Origin: Owenia fusiformis
Taxonomy: Eukaryota; Annelida; Polychaeta; Sabellida; Oweniidae
DNA: 64,000 nt
Direction of reading: 5' to 3'
NCBI GenBank assembly: GCA_903813345.2
Contig: CAIIXF020000008.1
Location: forward strand, 21,000,822 to 21,064,821
Under the pieces are notes generated by a model. It was not told the origin of the DNA and did no database searches. It saw only the letters and a program-made list of their open reading frames with translations. Shown here in pieces: positions 10,403 to 21,720 of this stretch. Both the position numbers and the translations under genes were made by a program. How positions within the stretch are numbered: position 1 is the stretch's first letter; each line of letters opens with the position of its first letter.

Positions 10403-13400
10403 ACAGTTAATTGTTAAGGTTTAAAAGCTGCATATTCAATGGTTGAGTAACATTCTGTCAAAGATATGACATGGTTCCAAAATTACCACTTTTATTGTTT
10501 TGACAAATCCTATGAATATTACAATAACTATGGAATAACATTGAATATATCTCCTGGAAATTAATTAATATTTGATCAAAGACAAAGTTGGTTTAGAAAC
10601 TGAGAGCATTGTATATATTTCCCCTCATCTATGGCAGTCACTGGGAGATGATATAATAGCCATAAATGTTCCCCTATTCCAATGTATTTCCAACATATTC
10701 AGTTAATATTTCATTTATTCAAGAAATTAATGTGATTCCCAGAAATTGTTCTATTTGGAGATATTAATCACCAAACATCAAAATCTCAAGAATGGGAATG
10801 GCCACATTTTAAAATCACATTGATACGTTTCAAAACTAACAATAGAAACTTCTGAACAATTGAACATCAAGGTGACCACAAAATTGTGACCATTTGCCAG
10901 GTAAATAATAGAGAAATAATACACTTAGACCGCTTCAAAGCAGTCCTACTCTTAGGTTTTCTAATGTCTAAACAGAAACAAATGTCTTTTTTAAGTGTTT
11001 TATCAATATTAAACCATTAATGCTTTCCGTTGACATCAATTAGTTTTCTGATTGATGTTAAAAGTCTGAGTCTGGAAAAATCATAAAATGTTAAAATTAT
11101 GATTCAAAAATGGACGACTTTATTGATGTATTATATGGAAAATCTACATTTATGTTATCATGAAGGGCATTAAAAGTGAAATTTATGCCGTTTACCTTTG
11201 ACAGTGGTGCTTAGAGTAAATGGGATGACCTTTGAGAACATTATATCATCATTGCCGATAATGTATTATCTTTTTAAGCACTTATCTTTTTTTTTAGTTT
11301 AGTAACAATTCTGACCCCATCTCCTCTTACATATACTACAATACATATAGCATTCTCCTTTAGGAGAAAATGGGATACCTGTACATGCACCAACATTATA
11401 TGTAATTATAATAGCCTCCTTATTGAAACATACAAACAGATGTAATCGAAATATTATGTCTCCTGCTTAATATAAGAAAAAAAAGATTTCCCAGGAACCC
11501 ATAAATTTAGACAATATAATGCTTGAAAAGCTAGAATATTGAATTAAATGTCGCAGTTCTAATTTAACAGACCATAGCACATAAAGTCCAGAAGGCATGA
11601 CTCTGAACAAAAAAGGGTTAAAAAATATGATTTTTTCTCATCAGAAAATATATAATTTTAAGGGAGCCACGAGAACAGACAGATGTCTAAGATGGTCAAA
11701 CTGAACTTCTAAGAACTGACCTTCATTAAAACAATTCTTGAGAAAAAAGAACAAAAGCTTTATTAATATTGTTTCTTGGATCAAATTATTCTTTTTTCTG
11801 GTTTTATTCTGAATAGATTGGTCAAGGCAAGTCAAAGAAAGTTCAAATGACCAACTTTTTGTGACTGTAATTGAATAAAAGACAGCCACCCTAATGAACA
11901 ATAACTGGCGATTTTATAGATCATGTGCATGGAATTAAATTAAGGCAAAAAGGTAACTCTCTAATTGGGACCAAAGGTCATTTGGACCATCATTTGTGGT
12001 GGGATAATTTTATTTATATTTTTAATTGGTGTTTTGTTCAGATTTTTCCCAAGCAGCTGGTGGATTAATGATACAGACATGACTGTACTAATACTCAACC
12101 TAGAACTAGGTCACCACATATGTCAGCAAGCACATGTCCACTGTTAAAGGGACCTGGCTGGGTAACTGGGTGAACTAGTTTATGTCTCCTTAAAGCAAAG
12201 AAGCTTGCCTGGGTAACAAGATCGACTATACTGGTATACATCCATCCTTGCCCAAGGTCAATATCATATTTTCCAAGGAATAAAACCCATATTCAATCCC
12301 AACAAGAAATAACCTATTTATTCCATAATACATCCCTCTAAAATGTTACATTTGGATAATGCGAACAATAAAAAAATAAATAAAACAACAAAATAACCGG
12401 GAAACCAAAAATAGGTTAATACGCTCTTATACGATTTTTTCATGTAATACACTCCAAAATGTTTTTTTTCCGGGGACAATACGATTTTTTCATGTAATAC
12501 GATTCAGTATGATTTTTTTCCTTCATATTTCCCTGGGAAAACAGTAGTATTATGGAATAAATGTCCATTCTTATGGGAAGTTACTGATTTTAATTCCACC
12601 CACATAATTGACCAGTTGGAAACTGATTGTTATATTCACATGGACGTGGGTGGAATTACCTAGAAAAAACTTGTGCTCTGCTTGAGAATATGTAAATGTA
12701 ATTAGAAAGTTAAAAGTCTTGCCAAGAGAAAGCAAATGAAAGTAAACATGAAATACTTCATTGTATTCCTTAGATAAATCTTTTAAAACCAACATCATAA
12801 TTTTTGCTTCAAACAGTTAATAAAGTGTACTTCGATGATTAGGCATGAGAGTAAAATTTTCACATGCTTTTAAATGATAATGGCATTTCTTATATTGCTA
12901 CGACTTTTTCTCAGTGAATGTTCTTTAATCAAGCAGCACATATAAATGTGTTATGTAATTCATTGACATGTTGAACAAAAGTGATTTGATTCTGTACTTT
13001 TATTAACAGTAAAGCTGTTTACACTCTGTAATAAAAATGATAAAATATCGAGAGACATTTTGACAATTAAAAACAGGTAAACTGATTATTTTAAAAAACA
13101 GAGGAAATCGCTGAATATCAAAAAAACAGAACTAGAAAAAGACAGACATTGGTACTTGATTAACTGTTGCCAACTGGCACTTTGTCCTTCATTAGACTTA
13201 AGTAAATAAGCTCTTTAAGTACCTGCAAAAATGACCAGAAGATGATTAATCAAAAAATATTAAAAATGTTTAAACTATAATGCCCAGTGAGTCTAGAAGG
13301 ACAAACCACTCAATGCTATCCCTTGTAGATAGATACAATGCTTGTATATATCTGACAAAATAAAATATCATATTGGCAATAACGATCATAAATACAAAAA

Positions 13401-14429
13401 AAGAATGCCAAAAGTATACTTATTGAATACATGAATATCAAACTGGAGAGCAAAACAGTATGTAACATATATATATCCAGCTTTGCACTTATGGGAGGAT
13501 TTAATACAATGGCAGGTTCTACTTCAAAAAAGACACAGTCAGCCTTGGAACAATCTCTTCATATGTTCTGTTAACAATAGGGATTCTCCAAAGACAACTG
13601 AAGACAATGAGATTCAACCACCCTGGTCAAACTTGATAAATCGCAGCAGTTTTTATGAGATAAATGTCAGTTTTTTATGCATTTATCCATGAACATTTCA
13701 TTAGTGTCTTGTTATATGAGCCAATTATGGCTTCATCGTGACAGGGCATTTGTCAGACGCTTGAAAGCTCAACTCCCATTAAGACAGCCAACTAGAGTTG
13801 AGTGTCTTTATCACCAGATACATGCATTTTGGGGGCAGGCACTATAATCAATCACAAAGCATTCTATCCAAATGCCATTATTGAATCAAGTTTGATGCAT
13901 AAGATGTATTTGCTGAAAATAGCTGCAAACTTTGCCCTATATACACAAATGCTAAATAATCCAAAGGATTTTACAACCGTTTTGAGCTAGATGTGAGGGT
14001 TGGTGAACATTGCAACCTTTGAACCTTAACTGACAACCCTGAACCTTGGGATATGGTGACCCCTGAAGAAATCACTACAACAAACAATACCAGATTAAAT
14101 CCCAATCAAAGTTTTAAGTATTTATTGCAATCAAATGAGGGGACCAACTACACTGACCACTCACTGGGATTAATTCATTAATTTACTACTTGTATGTGTC
14201 TGTATTCAGCCAGTGTGTTTAGTTCATCAAATTTATTAGCGTCAATAGAATAAATATTATCATTAATTTTCATCTTTTTAATTTAGGCATTTGACACTGC
14301 GCTATCCACAACTGCTGTTCCATATACACATTTCTTTGGAATTTGCTTACTATAATATTCCATTCTGTTATACCTTCCATCCCTGCGGATATTCAATCAG
14401 TCCAAAAACAAATTAAGCTATAACTAATT
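10403..14429. other. 4-kb gene-free stretch with a small inverted-repeat element
   Basis: No credible gene. TTTATTCCATAATAC at 12317-12331 recurs inverted at 12547-12561, bracketing ~245 bp. Inside it, the word TACGATTTTTTCATGTAATAC occurs twice, 50 bases apart (12430 and 12480). That interval may be a MITE. The remaining ORFs (for example 11965-12147 and 13483-13692) have no recognisable features. Confidence 0.5.
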
Positions 14430-14602
14430 CAGGCCTGAGGCCAGGATTTGCTAAGGGGGTTCACTTTTTAAAAAAATTCCAGGGAATTCGCTTTTGATAA
14501 CCTTGACCTAAAAAGGGCAAAATCACTTGAAAAGTGCTCAGAATGGTGAAGAATTGCATGATTTTGAAAGAACTTTTGGCCAGGGGGGTTGCTCGAACCC
14601 CG
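14430..14602. mobile_element. Family B MITE-like element, copy 3 (right end missing)
   Basis: Starts CAGGCCTGAGGCCAGGATT, followed by the GGGGGTTCACTTTTT and AAAAGTGCTCAGAATGG interior words shared with 3513-3713 and 31145-31333. It stops at GGGGGGTTGCTCGAACCCC, without the expected CCTGGCTACAGGCCTG end. Confidence 0.7.
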
Positions 14603-15264
14603 ATTAAATAACAAAAGAATCTTACAACAGATAACAGTTCCTCCTTCTTTTACTATAAATCTTCAAGCATATGCCATTCTAGCTTCCTCCAATTAAGTTC
14701 CAATTATTCTGGTAGAAGAATTGAGGTTAAATGTCATTGCATTTATTCTAACTGATTTTGATGTCACATGAATTAGATTATGTTTGGTTAAATGGGCCTG
14801 CATGCTATCAATTATAAACATATAATTCTGGTTTAGTATCCTGAGCTATATATTCTTTGCTATTCATCTAATGTGATTGAAAATAACAAGAGAAACAAAC
14901 CGAACAACAAACAAAAAACAGTTTATGGTACTTACAGTGAAGGGACATATTTTTGGAAGGAGAAAAGAGTGACAATTGCTAATAGTATGCAGGTGAGGAG
15001 GGGGGGGGGGCTTAGGACCAATTTTGCTACCATTTGGATGAAATGAGGTCATTGACCTTCAAAATTAATTAATAAAATAAAATTACCAACTCTTTGATGC
15101 TGCATTGTTTATTGCATGTAAGGAATATGTATGGATGTAGATATTGCAAAATAACTGCCAATTAAAACTTTTATTTCATTTTTCAACAAAGTGGATGAAG
15201 TTGCACATGTCTATACAATAGATAAGAATTATATTCTTTGTATGTTTAGCAGTAACAATTGTTT
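14603..15264. other. Gene-free stretch
   Basis: No coding signal. It holds a poly-G tract near 14998-15010. Confidence 0.5.
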
Positions 15265-15418
15265 AACAAGGCATTAACATGACAAAATGTCACCACCAGT
15301 TATATTGGAAATTGTAAGAATATGTTATAGACACTGAACCCTGAATGTCAACTGCCGAACACCATCCCCAAAAAGTTAGACTTTAACAAAATGTCACTAC
15401 TTCTGGTGTTGACATAAT
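15265..15418 (+). mobile_element. Hairpin-ended short element (family A), copy 4
   Basis: A fairly complete short copy. Left AACAAGGCATTAACATGAC plus AAAATGTCACCACC, the middle words TTGTAAGAATATGTTATAGACACTGAA and AACACCATCCCC, and the terminal hairpin ATGTCACTACTTCTGGTGTTGACATAAT. It is about 154 bp and lacks the satellite present in the copies at 46549 and 59120. Confidence 0.75.
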
Positions 15419-15819
15419 ACACATCTTTAATATAAGGCATCTGTGATCATTGTGAATTTGATGAACATGAATTGTAGAAGTGTAGTACTGTAAAAAGTGC
15501 CCATCACAAAAATGGTGACTATAACAATGATTTTGTTGACACCTCTTGGTGGCATAGAAGCCCAAACCCAAATCATCTTTATATAAGCATATAATATGAC
15601 AATTGCTTTCAGATGAACTGCATGGAAATATAATTGCTATATTGGATAGGGACAGCTCATTATTGTCATAGATCCTTGCCTGTTAGGCCATAATGTGACA
15701 ATTATTGGTGATTTGGGCTTGTACTTAGCTGCTAAAGAAAGCAGATAATTATATCATTGTGAACAGAAGTGCAAGATGTGCTATCATGAGCATGATTAGT
15801 GCCAAATAACTGGTTATTT

Positions 15820-16235
15820 TCCATCTGACATACTGGTTTGGGTCAATCTATTAAGATGGGCAGATTGGGACGAAATACTGGTATAGGTTAATCTATTAAG
15901 ATGGGCAGATTGGGATGAAATACTGGTATAGGTTAATCCATTAAGGTGGGCAGGGTGGAATGATATACTGGTATAGGTAAATCTATTAAGGTGGGTAGAG
16001 TGGGATGAAATACTGGTACATGTCCATTTACTAAGGTGGGTAGAGTGGGATAAAATGCTGGCATATGTCAATTTACTAAGGTGGGTAGAATGGAATGAAA
16101 CACTAGTATATATCAATTGGCAAAGTTGGGTAGAGTGGGATAAAATACTGGTACAAGTAAATTTACTAAGGTGGGTAGAGTGGTATGAAAATATATGTCA
16201 ATTTACAAAGGTGATGAGAGTGGGATGACATACCT
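15820..16235. repeat. 45-bp minisatellite
   Basis: About nine copies of a 45-base unit containing GGGATGAAATACTGGTATAG followed by TTAATCTATTAAGATGGGCAG; successive GGGAYG starts are at 15867 and 15912. Because 45 is a multiple of three, the minus strand keeps a 100-codon open frame (15814-16116) with a 15-residue repeat. No start context, signal peptide or splice sites support it, so non-coding is more likely. Confidence 0.85.
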
Positions 16236-16327
16236 TTATATGAAAAAGGTATAAAGGGAAAGTGCTATCTAAATAATTAGGCAGGGCTCAAGTATAAAAG
16301 GGAGAGAGCTATCAAAATAATTAGGCA

Positions 16328-16558
16328 GGGCTCTCGCTAGGCTTTTAGGCTGTGGTGCAGCACCACATTCTTTTTAGCTCCCACCACAACCTATTGGCAA
16401 ATCATGATTGTTCCCACAGTATAAGCTTGACTGAATACACAATAATAGCATGGAAAAGGATCAAATAATATAACATAAATTTGATTTATCACCATTGAAT
16501 GGCCATGTTGCAGATGTTTCCCCCACACCCCAAATGTTTCCTGGTGAGAGCACTGTTA
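16328..16558. mobile_element. MITE with CAGGGCTCTCGCTAGG ends
   Basis: Inverted ends: GCAGGGCTCTCGCTAGG at 16328 and CCTGGTGAGAGCACTGTTAG near 16541-16560. Immediately to the left, a ~38-base sequence (AAAGGG...AATAATTAGGCAGGGCTC) is duplicated at 16251-16290 and 16297-16334. That looks like a second, abortive end of the same element. Non-coding. Confidence 0.65.
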
Positions 16559-16559
16559 G

Positions 16560-17760
16560 GATTATATAAAGCTACACAAAGAAAAATTTGGTGATATTTG
16601 TAAAATGTAATTGCAAAAAAACAATAAAACCAAACTAGACTGTAAGTCAAATAGGGACCAAAACTCAAATGGTGATATAAAACATGCCAATGAGGATCAT
16701 AAAAAGTTCAAACACATTCCTAACAACTCGGAAACAACCATCAAGATTCAATCGGAAGAAAGCTGAGAGTTTCCTTGAGCAAATATTTGCTAACTAAGGT
16801 CTGTATGACCCTTCTTTGTTTTACCTGGGCAAGGTGGAGACTCCCATTAAGGTTATTTATAACAAATGTCAAATACAGGTGAAACAACTTTTAGATGTTT
16901 GATGTCAAATTATTAAGTAAATGCATGGTCATGAATCAAAGTTTTAAATAATTTCTTAGAAAAGTAAGTGAAAGGTGTGAATTTTTTGTATATTCTATTT
17001 CTCTCTGTTTAAATGATACAACCTTCTTGCATATTTTATGTGTTGCTACATATTGGCAATACTTATTATTGACATTAATTATAAGATCATGCCAGTTGGA
17101 CATTTTAATATCTGAAAAAAAGCAAAAAAATCAACGAAAAAATAAATCAAAACTAAAAGCTTCAGGTACATCAATAAATGATTTCAAACAAATGATAACA
17201 ACTGATGTTTTTAACTCATTTCTTTATCAATAGATGGTGTACTTGTATGCAATGATTTTTCTCAACTTTGGTGAAAGCAAATACTGTGCATCAGGGCCAG
17301 ATGTTTATTGCTGCACTGAATAGATGTCACCTAAGGTGTCTCTGTTCATACTCAAAAAGTATATCATACATGTACAGCTTATGCCTTGGTCACATTTGCT
17401 CAGATTTTCTCTACGGCGCCAGGCCGATTGAGTATTTTGTTCAAAATTGAATACAATATTGAACCATGGGTTTTCAACAAGAAATTGAAAGCCCATGACT
17501 GAACAAAACACTCAATTGGCTGGTCGATGCCTGGGTCACAATGTGATCCAGGCATCAATGTGTATGTACAGCTTGTAACAATGCTCCTATAGACTAATAC
17601 ACGATAGTTCAGAATTTTAGGTGTCAACTTCATTCCCAGAAACCGAGACCAGATGACACAATATGAAACAAGAAGTTTGAGTGTATACAACGTGGGTTGA
17701 CTTCTATGTTTATTAATGTTTGATTTGTATCAATTGTGAGGGTTGATATTATTGTTAAGA
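16560..17760. other. Gene-free stretch
   Basis: Overlapping ORFs on both strands (17027-17233 and 17268-17690) show no recognisable domain. CTCAATTGGCTGG at 17511 and CCAGGCCGATTGAG at 17419 form an imperfect ~100-bp inverted repeat that explains the paired ORFs. Confidence 0.5.
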
Positions 17761-17762
17761 TT

Positions 17763-18280
17763 AGGGTCACACCGGAATAGCCTGACAACCGTAAAGTCAA
17801 ATACAGTTGTCACAAATAGCGGATATAACCGTCGCTTCAACTCTTAAATCATGGGATTTTATCGTCGCTAATTCTGTGCATGTATTAAGCTCTTGTGATA
17901 ATGTATCATGTGAAATCCCAATTTCGATCAAATTGGGTTGTGAATTGCCAAAATATAGCGTCTTCGATATCGTCAATGACAACGGAATCTGAATTTGAAA
18001 TAATATACAACAACAACGACATACGGTAATACAGTGTCCGTTGTCCCGTATTCATTTTGTTCAGTTATTAAATTAAAGATTTCATTTCGATGGTAGAACA
18101 TGAATAACTGTACAATGAGTATAAAGACACTTTGCTTGATTGTTATTCAAAAGGAATTTAGTCTAGGTGCTCTATTAAACATACAGTTCATGACAATCTT
18201 ATTGAAGAGATGGTTATGTCCGCCATTTGTGACAACGGTATCTGACTTTACCATTGTCAGGCTATTCTGGTGTGAGGATG
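17763..18280. mobile_element. MITE with ~70-bp terminal inverted repeats
   Basis: The left end (GGGTCACACCGGAATAGCC and the next ~55 bases, to ~17835) is repeated inverted at the right end (...GGCTATTCTGGTGTGAGGA, 18210-18280). Shared words include CTGACAA..GTAAAGTCA and GTTGTCACAAAT.GCGGA. The ~370-bp interior is non-coding, with matching sense and antisense short ORFs. Confidence 0.8.
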
Positions 18281-18640
18281 CACTTTGATGAAATTTCATG
18301 ACCATGTTCTATTTTCAGATAAACATAACTCATTCCACACATCATCTACATCTTGCACAAAAGATGCATTAGTGCACCTAGACTATTAATTGAGGGCTGA
18401 TAATTATTCAGAATGTTTGAATAACTAGAATATTCAGTGGTTTACTTTTCAAAATTGCAAAAAAATTCCAACATGCACCCTGGCCTTAACTTTATCGTCC
18501 TGTCAATACGCAAAAAAAAAATTTCATTAACGGACCAAAGAAAATTTGTCCCACATTTAAGTTAATGACCATGTTTTTGTCTATCACGTATTAGTCTATT
18601 ATATTAAAGATAAAACATAAAAAATGGTTAGATATATACA
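18281..18640. other. Gene-free stretch
   Basis: AT-rich with no coding signal. It contains CACCCTGGCCTTA at 18476, an inverted match to a TAAGGCCAGGGTCACGGTGC end at 22876. Confidence 0.45.
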
Positions 18641-18644
18641 GCTA

Positions 18645-19230
18645 ATAAATTAGCAAAATAACCCAATTGAAAATATACCTTACATATACAGCTAATGGTA
18701 TATACAGCTAATAAATGAGTAAAATAATCCTACTGAAAACATCATATACAGCTAATGGTATATACAGCTAAAAAATGAGTAAAATAATCCTACAGAAAAC
18801 ATCATATACAGCTAATGGTATATACAGCTAATAAATGAGTAAAATAATCGTACTGAAAACATCATATTCGGCTAATGGTATATACAGCTAATAAATGAGT
18901 AAAATAATCCTACTGAAAACATCATATACAGCTAATGGTATATACAGCTAAAAAATGAGTAAAATAATCCTACTGAAAACATCATATACAGCTAATGGTA
19001 TATACAGCTAAAAAATGAGTAAAATAATCCTACTGAAAACATCATATACAGCTAATGGTGTATACAGCTAAAAAATGAGTAAAATAATCCTACTGAAAAC
19101 ATCATATACAGCTAATGGTATATACAGCTAATAAATGAGTAAAAGAATACTACTGAAAATATCATATACAGCTAATGGTATATACAGCTAGTACAGTAAA
19201 ATTATACTTTTGTAGATATACTGTACATGT
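18645..19230. repeat. 60-bp tandem array 3' of the TLR gene
   Basis: Nine or so copies of a 60-base unit with the words TATATACAGCTAATGG and AAAATAATCCTACTGAAAAC. Several units (18900-19140) are virtually identical and the flanking ones are degenerate. Each unit itself contains two ATATACAGCTAA words about 16 bases apart. The array lies just beyond the stop codon of the minus-strand TLR, so it may fall in or beyond its 3' UTR. Confidence 0.9.
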
Positions 19231-19355
19231 AGTATATACAGCTAGCAAAGAGTAAAATAAATCAATATATTCCAAATAATATGACACCAATTAAAGGTCT
19301 ATATAATAGAATTAATACGACCCACTAGCATTCTGAACATACATTATGTCTGAGC

Positions 19356-21245
19356 CTAATTGACTAATAAAGGAGCTTCATCATCACATTGCATGATGAG
19401 GTCATCAGCATCATTATGATTATTATGCACAGCAGCGTCAGCATGGTCAGCAGTTGTGTTAGCATAGATGAATGGTGTATCAGTTGGTGGTTGTTCATGG
19501 TGTATGGGTTCACCAAGAGCATCACGTAGTTTTCTCCAGAAAACATCGATTCTGTCAACATCATCGCTCCACTCAAGGTACACTCTGGTTTCTAGGAGGG
19601 AGCGTAGTGTCGGTGATATCAACTCAGGTGGTAGAACACCTATTGGCTCCTTGAGAATGAGAATGAGGCAATCACGCCCTCTATTAGCCAGTTCACCTCT
19701 TGCAAGGTTCATTTCAAATTGACACCATTTACTTCGCAGAAAATTCTGACTTATAATCAGGATGATTTTGTTGCTATTGCTGATGGTATCAACAATGATT
19801 TCAGTGAGTGTTGCTCCTGGTTTAAAGTTCCGGTCATCAATGCATATGTTATATCCATACACACTTGCTAATTTAGCATACAAGGTCTCCAATCCCCATA
19901 TTTTATCAAAAGAGCTGTAACTGATGAAGCCATCAAATATGAAGTCCCGATTCTCCTGGTTGTGGTGTCGAAGAGCTGCTCTTAGTTGAAGGTACAAATA
20001 GTTCAACTTGTACCTACGCCTATATGTGAAAACTATGAGTAGAACTAAAAGCAGCAGAACACCACAAGAGATTCCACTCGCTAAAATAACATTTTCCCAG
20101 CAAGACAACTTCAACATTTGTACATCGATTGTGTGCATTTTGATGAAGGTACCATTGAGATAGGTACATTCAAGTGTTCTCCATTCATAAATGTTTTCAG
20201 TGTGTGAATGCATCCATTCAATGAATTCAATTGAATTACATCCACAATCTAAAGAGTTTCCTTGTATGTCAATTAAAATGGATCCTTCTTTTTGGTTTTC
20301 TATACTAACGAGGAGGCTTTTCGGTAATATTTTCAAATAGTTCTGGGAAATGTTCAATGTCTCTAATGAGACTGCTCCATCTAGGTCAAGGTCAATGTCA
20401 CGAAGGTTGTTTCCACTTAAGTTTAGAGATTTCACATTTGCAGCATCCCTTAACATTGTGGAAGGCACATTGCCCATGTTATTGTAGGACAAGTCCAAAT
20501 GCTGGAGACGAGAACAGTTCTGAAACAACTGAAGTGTATTATTTGCTTCAGATATGTTAATGAAGTTATGAGCTACATTTAATACCTCCAGAGATTCAAA
20601 AGCACCCTTCACACATGAGAACATAGTTGGGTGAATGAAGCATTGGTTATCCTGGAAATACAATGCCTTCAAATATACCATTCCTAAGAGAGGACCAAGT
20701 TTTTTGATAACTTTCATGTGTGACAAATCCAATATGGTCAGTTTGTTATTTCTTTGTAGTCTCAACCCATAATCAAGGCAAAAGGCACGTCCACTTATAC
20801 GTGAATGAGCAAAATCTATTTCTTCAAGACCAATAGGAATTGCATATTCTAGCTTTGCCATTTTCTTAGAAAGGGGGTGACAATCTGGATTATAGTCTGT
20901 TGGGTGACTGTTCTTTTGGAATATCATACGGCGTAATTTCGTCATTTTATATAGTTGTATCACAGTTCTCCAAATTGCAGTGGGCTCAACAGCCATTTGA
21001 ATGCTGTTCTCTGACAGGTCAATTTCTTCCAGATGTGGCAGGTATTCAATGAACTCTATATCAATGGTAACGATACCCATATTTCTTAGCATCAACCTCT
21101 TAATTGGTAGACTCTGTAAGTGCTTGAATTTCGATTTCGCGATTATTAGTGGATTCACAGTTAGATACTCAAATAAAATTGTTTCAATAGTTGAATTTTC
21201 TAGTCCTCTGAAAGTTGCTAGCCATGCATTGGGGCTAGGTTCCAA
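19356..21245 (-). CDS. Toll-like receptor, open C-terminal portion (LRRs, TM, TIR)
   Basis: A single-exon Toll-like receptor, a membrane pattern-recognition receptor that would signal through TIR-TIR contacts with MyD88-type adaptors. In this 629-codon stretch, residues 20-330 are leucine-rich repeats (for example LEEIDLSEN, LQHLDLSYNN, VKSLNLSGNN). A cysteine-rich LRR C-terminal cap follows (CGC at ~334-336, other Cys at 360 and 382). A transmembrane helix spans ~386-408, and the TIR domain ~436-577. TIR box 1 is FDGFISYSS, the BB loop is DDRNFKPGATL with the conserved Pro and Gly, and box 3 is FW at 569-570. The acidic, His- and Asp-rich tail (590-629) is not a family feature I recognise. 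The first codon here is TTG and is not the real start: the N-terminus continues in other frames to 21720. TLR identity is firm; the vertebrate orthologue cannot be assigned. Confidence 0.93.
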   Translation of the reverse strand: MEPSPNAWLATFRGLENSTIETILFEYLTVNPLIIAKSKFKHLQSLPIKRLMLRNMGIVTIDIEFIEYLPHLEEIDLSENSIQMAVEPTAIWRTVIQLYKMTKLRRMIFQKNSHPTDYNPDCHPLSKKMAKLEYAIPIGLEEIDFAHSRISGRAFCLDYGLRLQRNNKLTILDLSHMKVIKKLGPLLGMVYLKALYFQDNQCFIHPTMFSCVKGAFESLEVLNVAHNFINISEANNTLQLFQNCSRLQHLDLSYNNMGNVPSTMLRDAANVKSLNLSGNNLRDIDLDLDGAVSLETLNISQNYLKILPKSLLVSIENQKEGSILIDIQGNSLDCGCNSIEFIEWMHSHTENIYEWRTLECTYLNGTFIKMHTIDVQMLKLSCWENVILASGISCGVLLLLVLLIVFTYRRRYKLNYLYLQLRAALRHHNQENRDFIFDGFISYSSFDKIWGLETLYAKLASVYGYNICIDDRNFKPGATLTEIIVDTISNSNKIILIISQNFLRSKWCQFEMNLARGELANRGRDCLILILKEPIGVLPPELISPTLRSLLETRVYLEWSDDVDRIDVFWRKLRDALGEPIHHEQPPTDTPFIYANTTADHADAAVHNNHNDADDLIMQCDDEAPLLVN

Positions 21246-21720
21246 TTCCCTGTTTGCTTAGAATCACCAAAACCTCTCAAATAAATGAATTTAATGCTTG
21301 GCAGTGAACTGAACACATAGGGGTCTACCTTACTTGCCGAGTATCTATTAGAATCCATGCTCAGATGCTTTAGGTCATTCAGCCCTGCAAATGTCTCTTT
21401 CCTTAGAACAGCAATGTTGTTGTCTGCAATATCCAGATTCTGAATATGCTTGTATAGATGGCCATGGTTCATTGTCCTTTAATTGATAGAGATTGCAGTT
21501 TGCAAGTACCAATTTGGTAATGTTTGGTGGAAAATCATTTGGAAGAGAGTTGTTGGAAAATCGTTTACCAGAACAGTCCACTGTTGTATTTGTACATTTA
21601 CATATGCTACAACCTATTCCTCAAAATAGATGCGGCTTCCATCATGTAAGCCCCAGTTGACAAGGACCCATGTGAACTGGAAAAATGCACCAACATATAA
21701 ATCACTAAAACAAGCTGCAT
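21218..21720 (-). pseudogene. TLR N-terminal region broken by three frameshifts
   Basis: Reading leftward on the minus strand, an ATG at 21720 opens a 37-codon frame with a hydrophobic signal-peptide-like start (MQLVLVIYMLVHF); it ends at a TAG at 21607-21609. A second frame, open from 21620, carries an LRR N-terminal cap (CSICKCTNTTVDC) and the first LRR up to about 21465. A third frame (21472-21218) carries the next LRRs (IQNLDIADNN, LKHLSMDSN) until a TAG. The frame of 21620-21465 and the main ORF are the same, so the middle two shifts compensate each other. Together the pieces would give a ~785-residue receptor. Either this is a recently inactivated TLR, as is common in expanded invertebrate TLR families, or the assembly has three indel errors in 260 bases. 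Confidence 0.75.

Noticed and set aside
11965-12147. Hydrophobic 60-residue ORF as a possible small membrane protein
   Set aside because: It begins with a non-ATG codon and has no supporting exon signals.
17797-17992. Sense and antisense 61-residue ORFs at the same place
   Set aside because: They lie in the interior of the 17763-18280 MITE; complementary open frames are a by-product of its sequence.
19364-19722. Short ORFs on both strands over the TLR 3' end
   Set aside because: Shadows of the TIR-coding frame.
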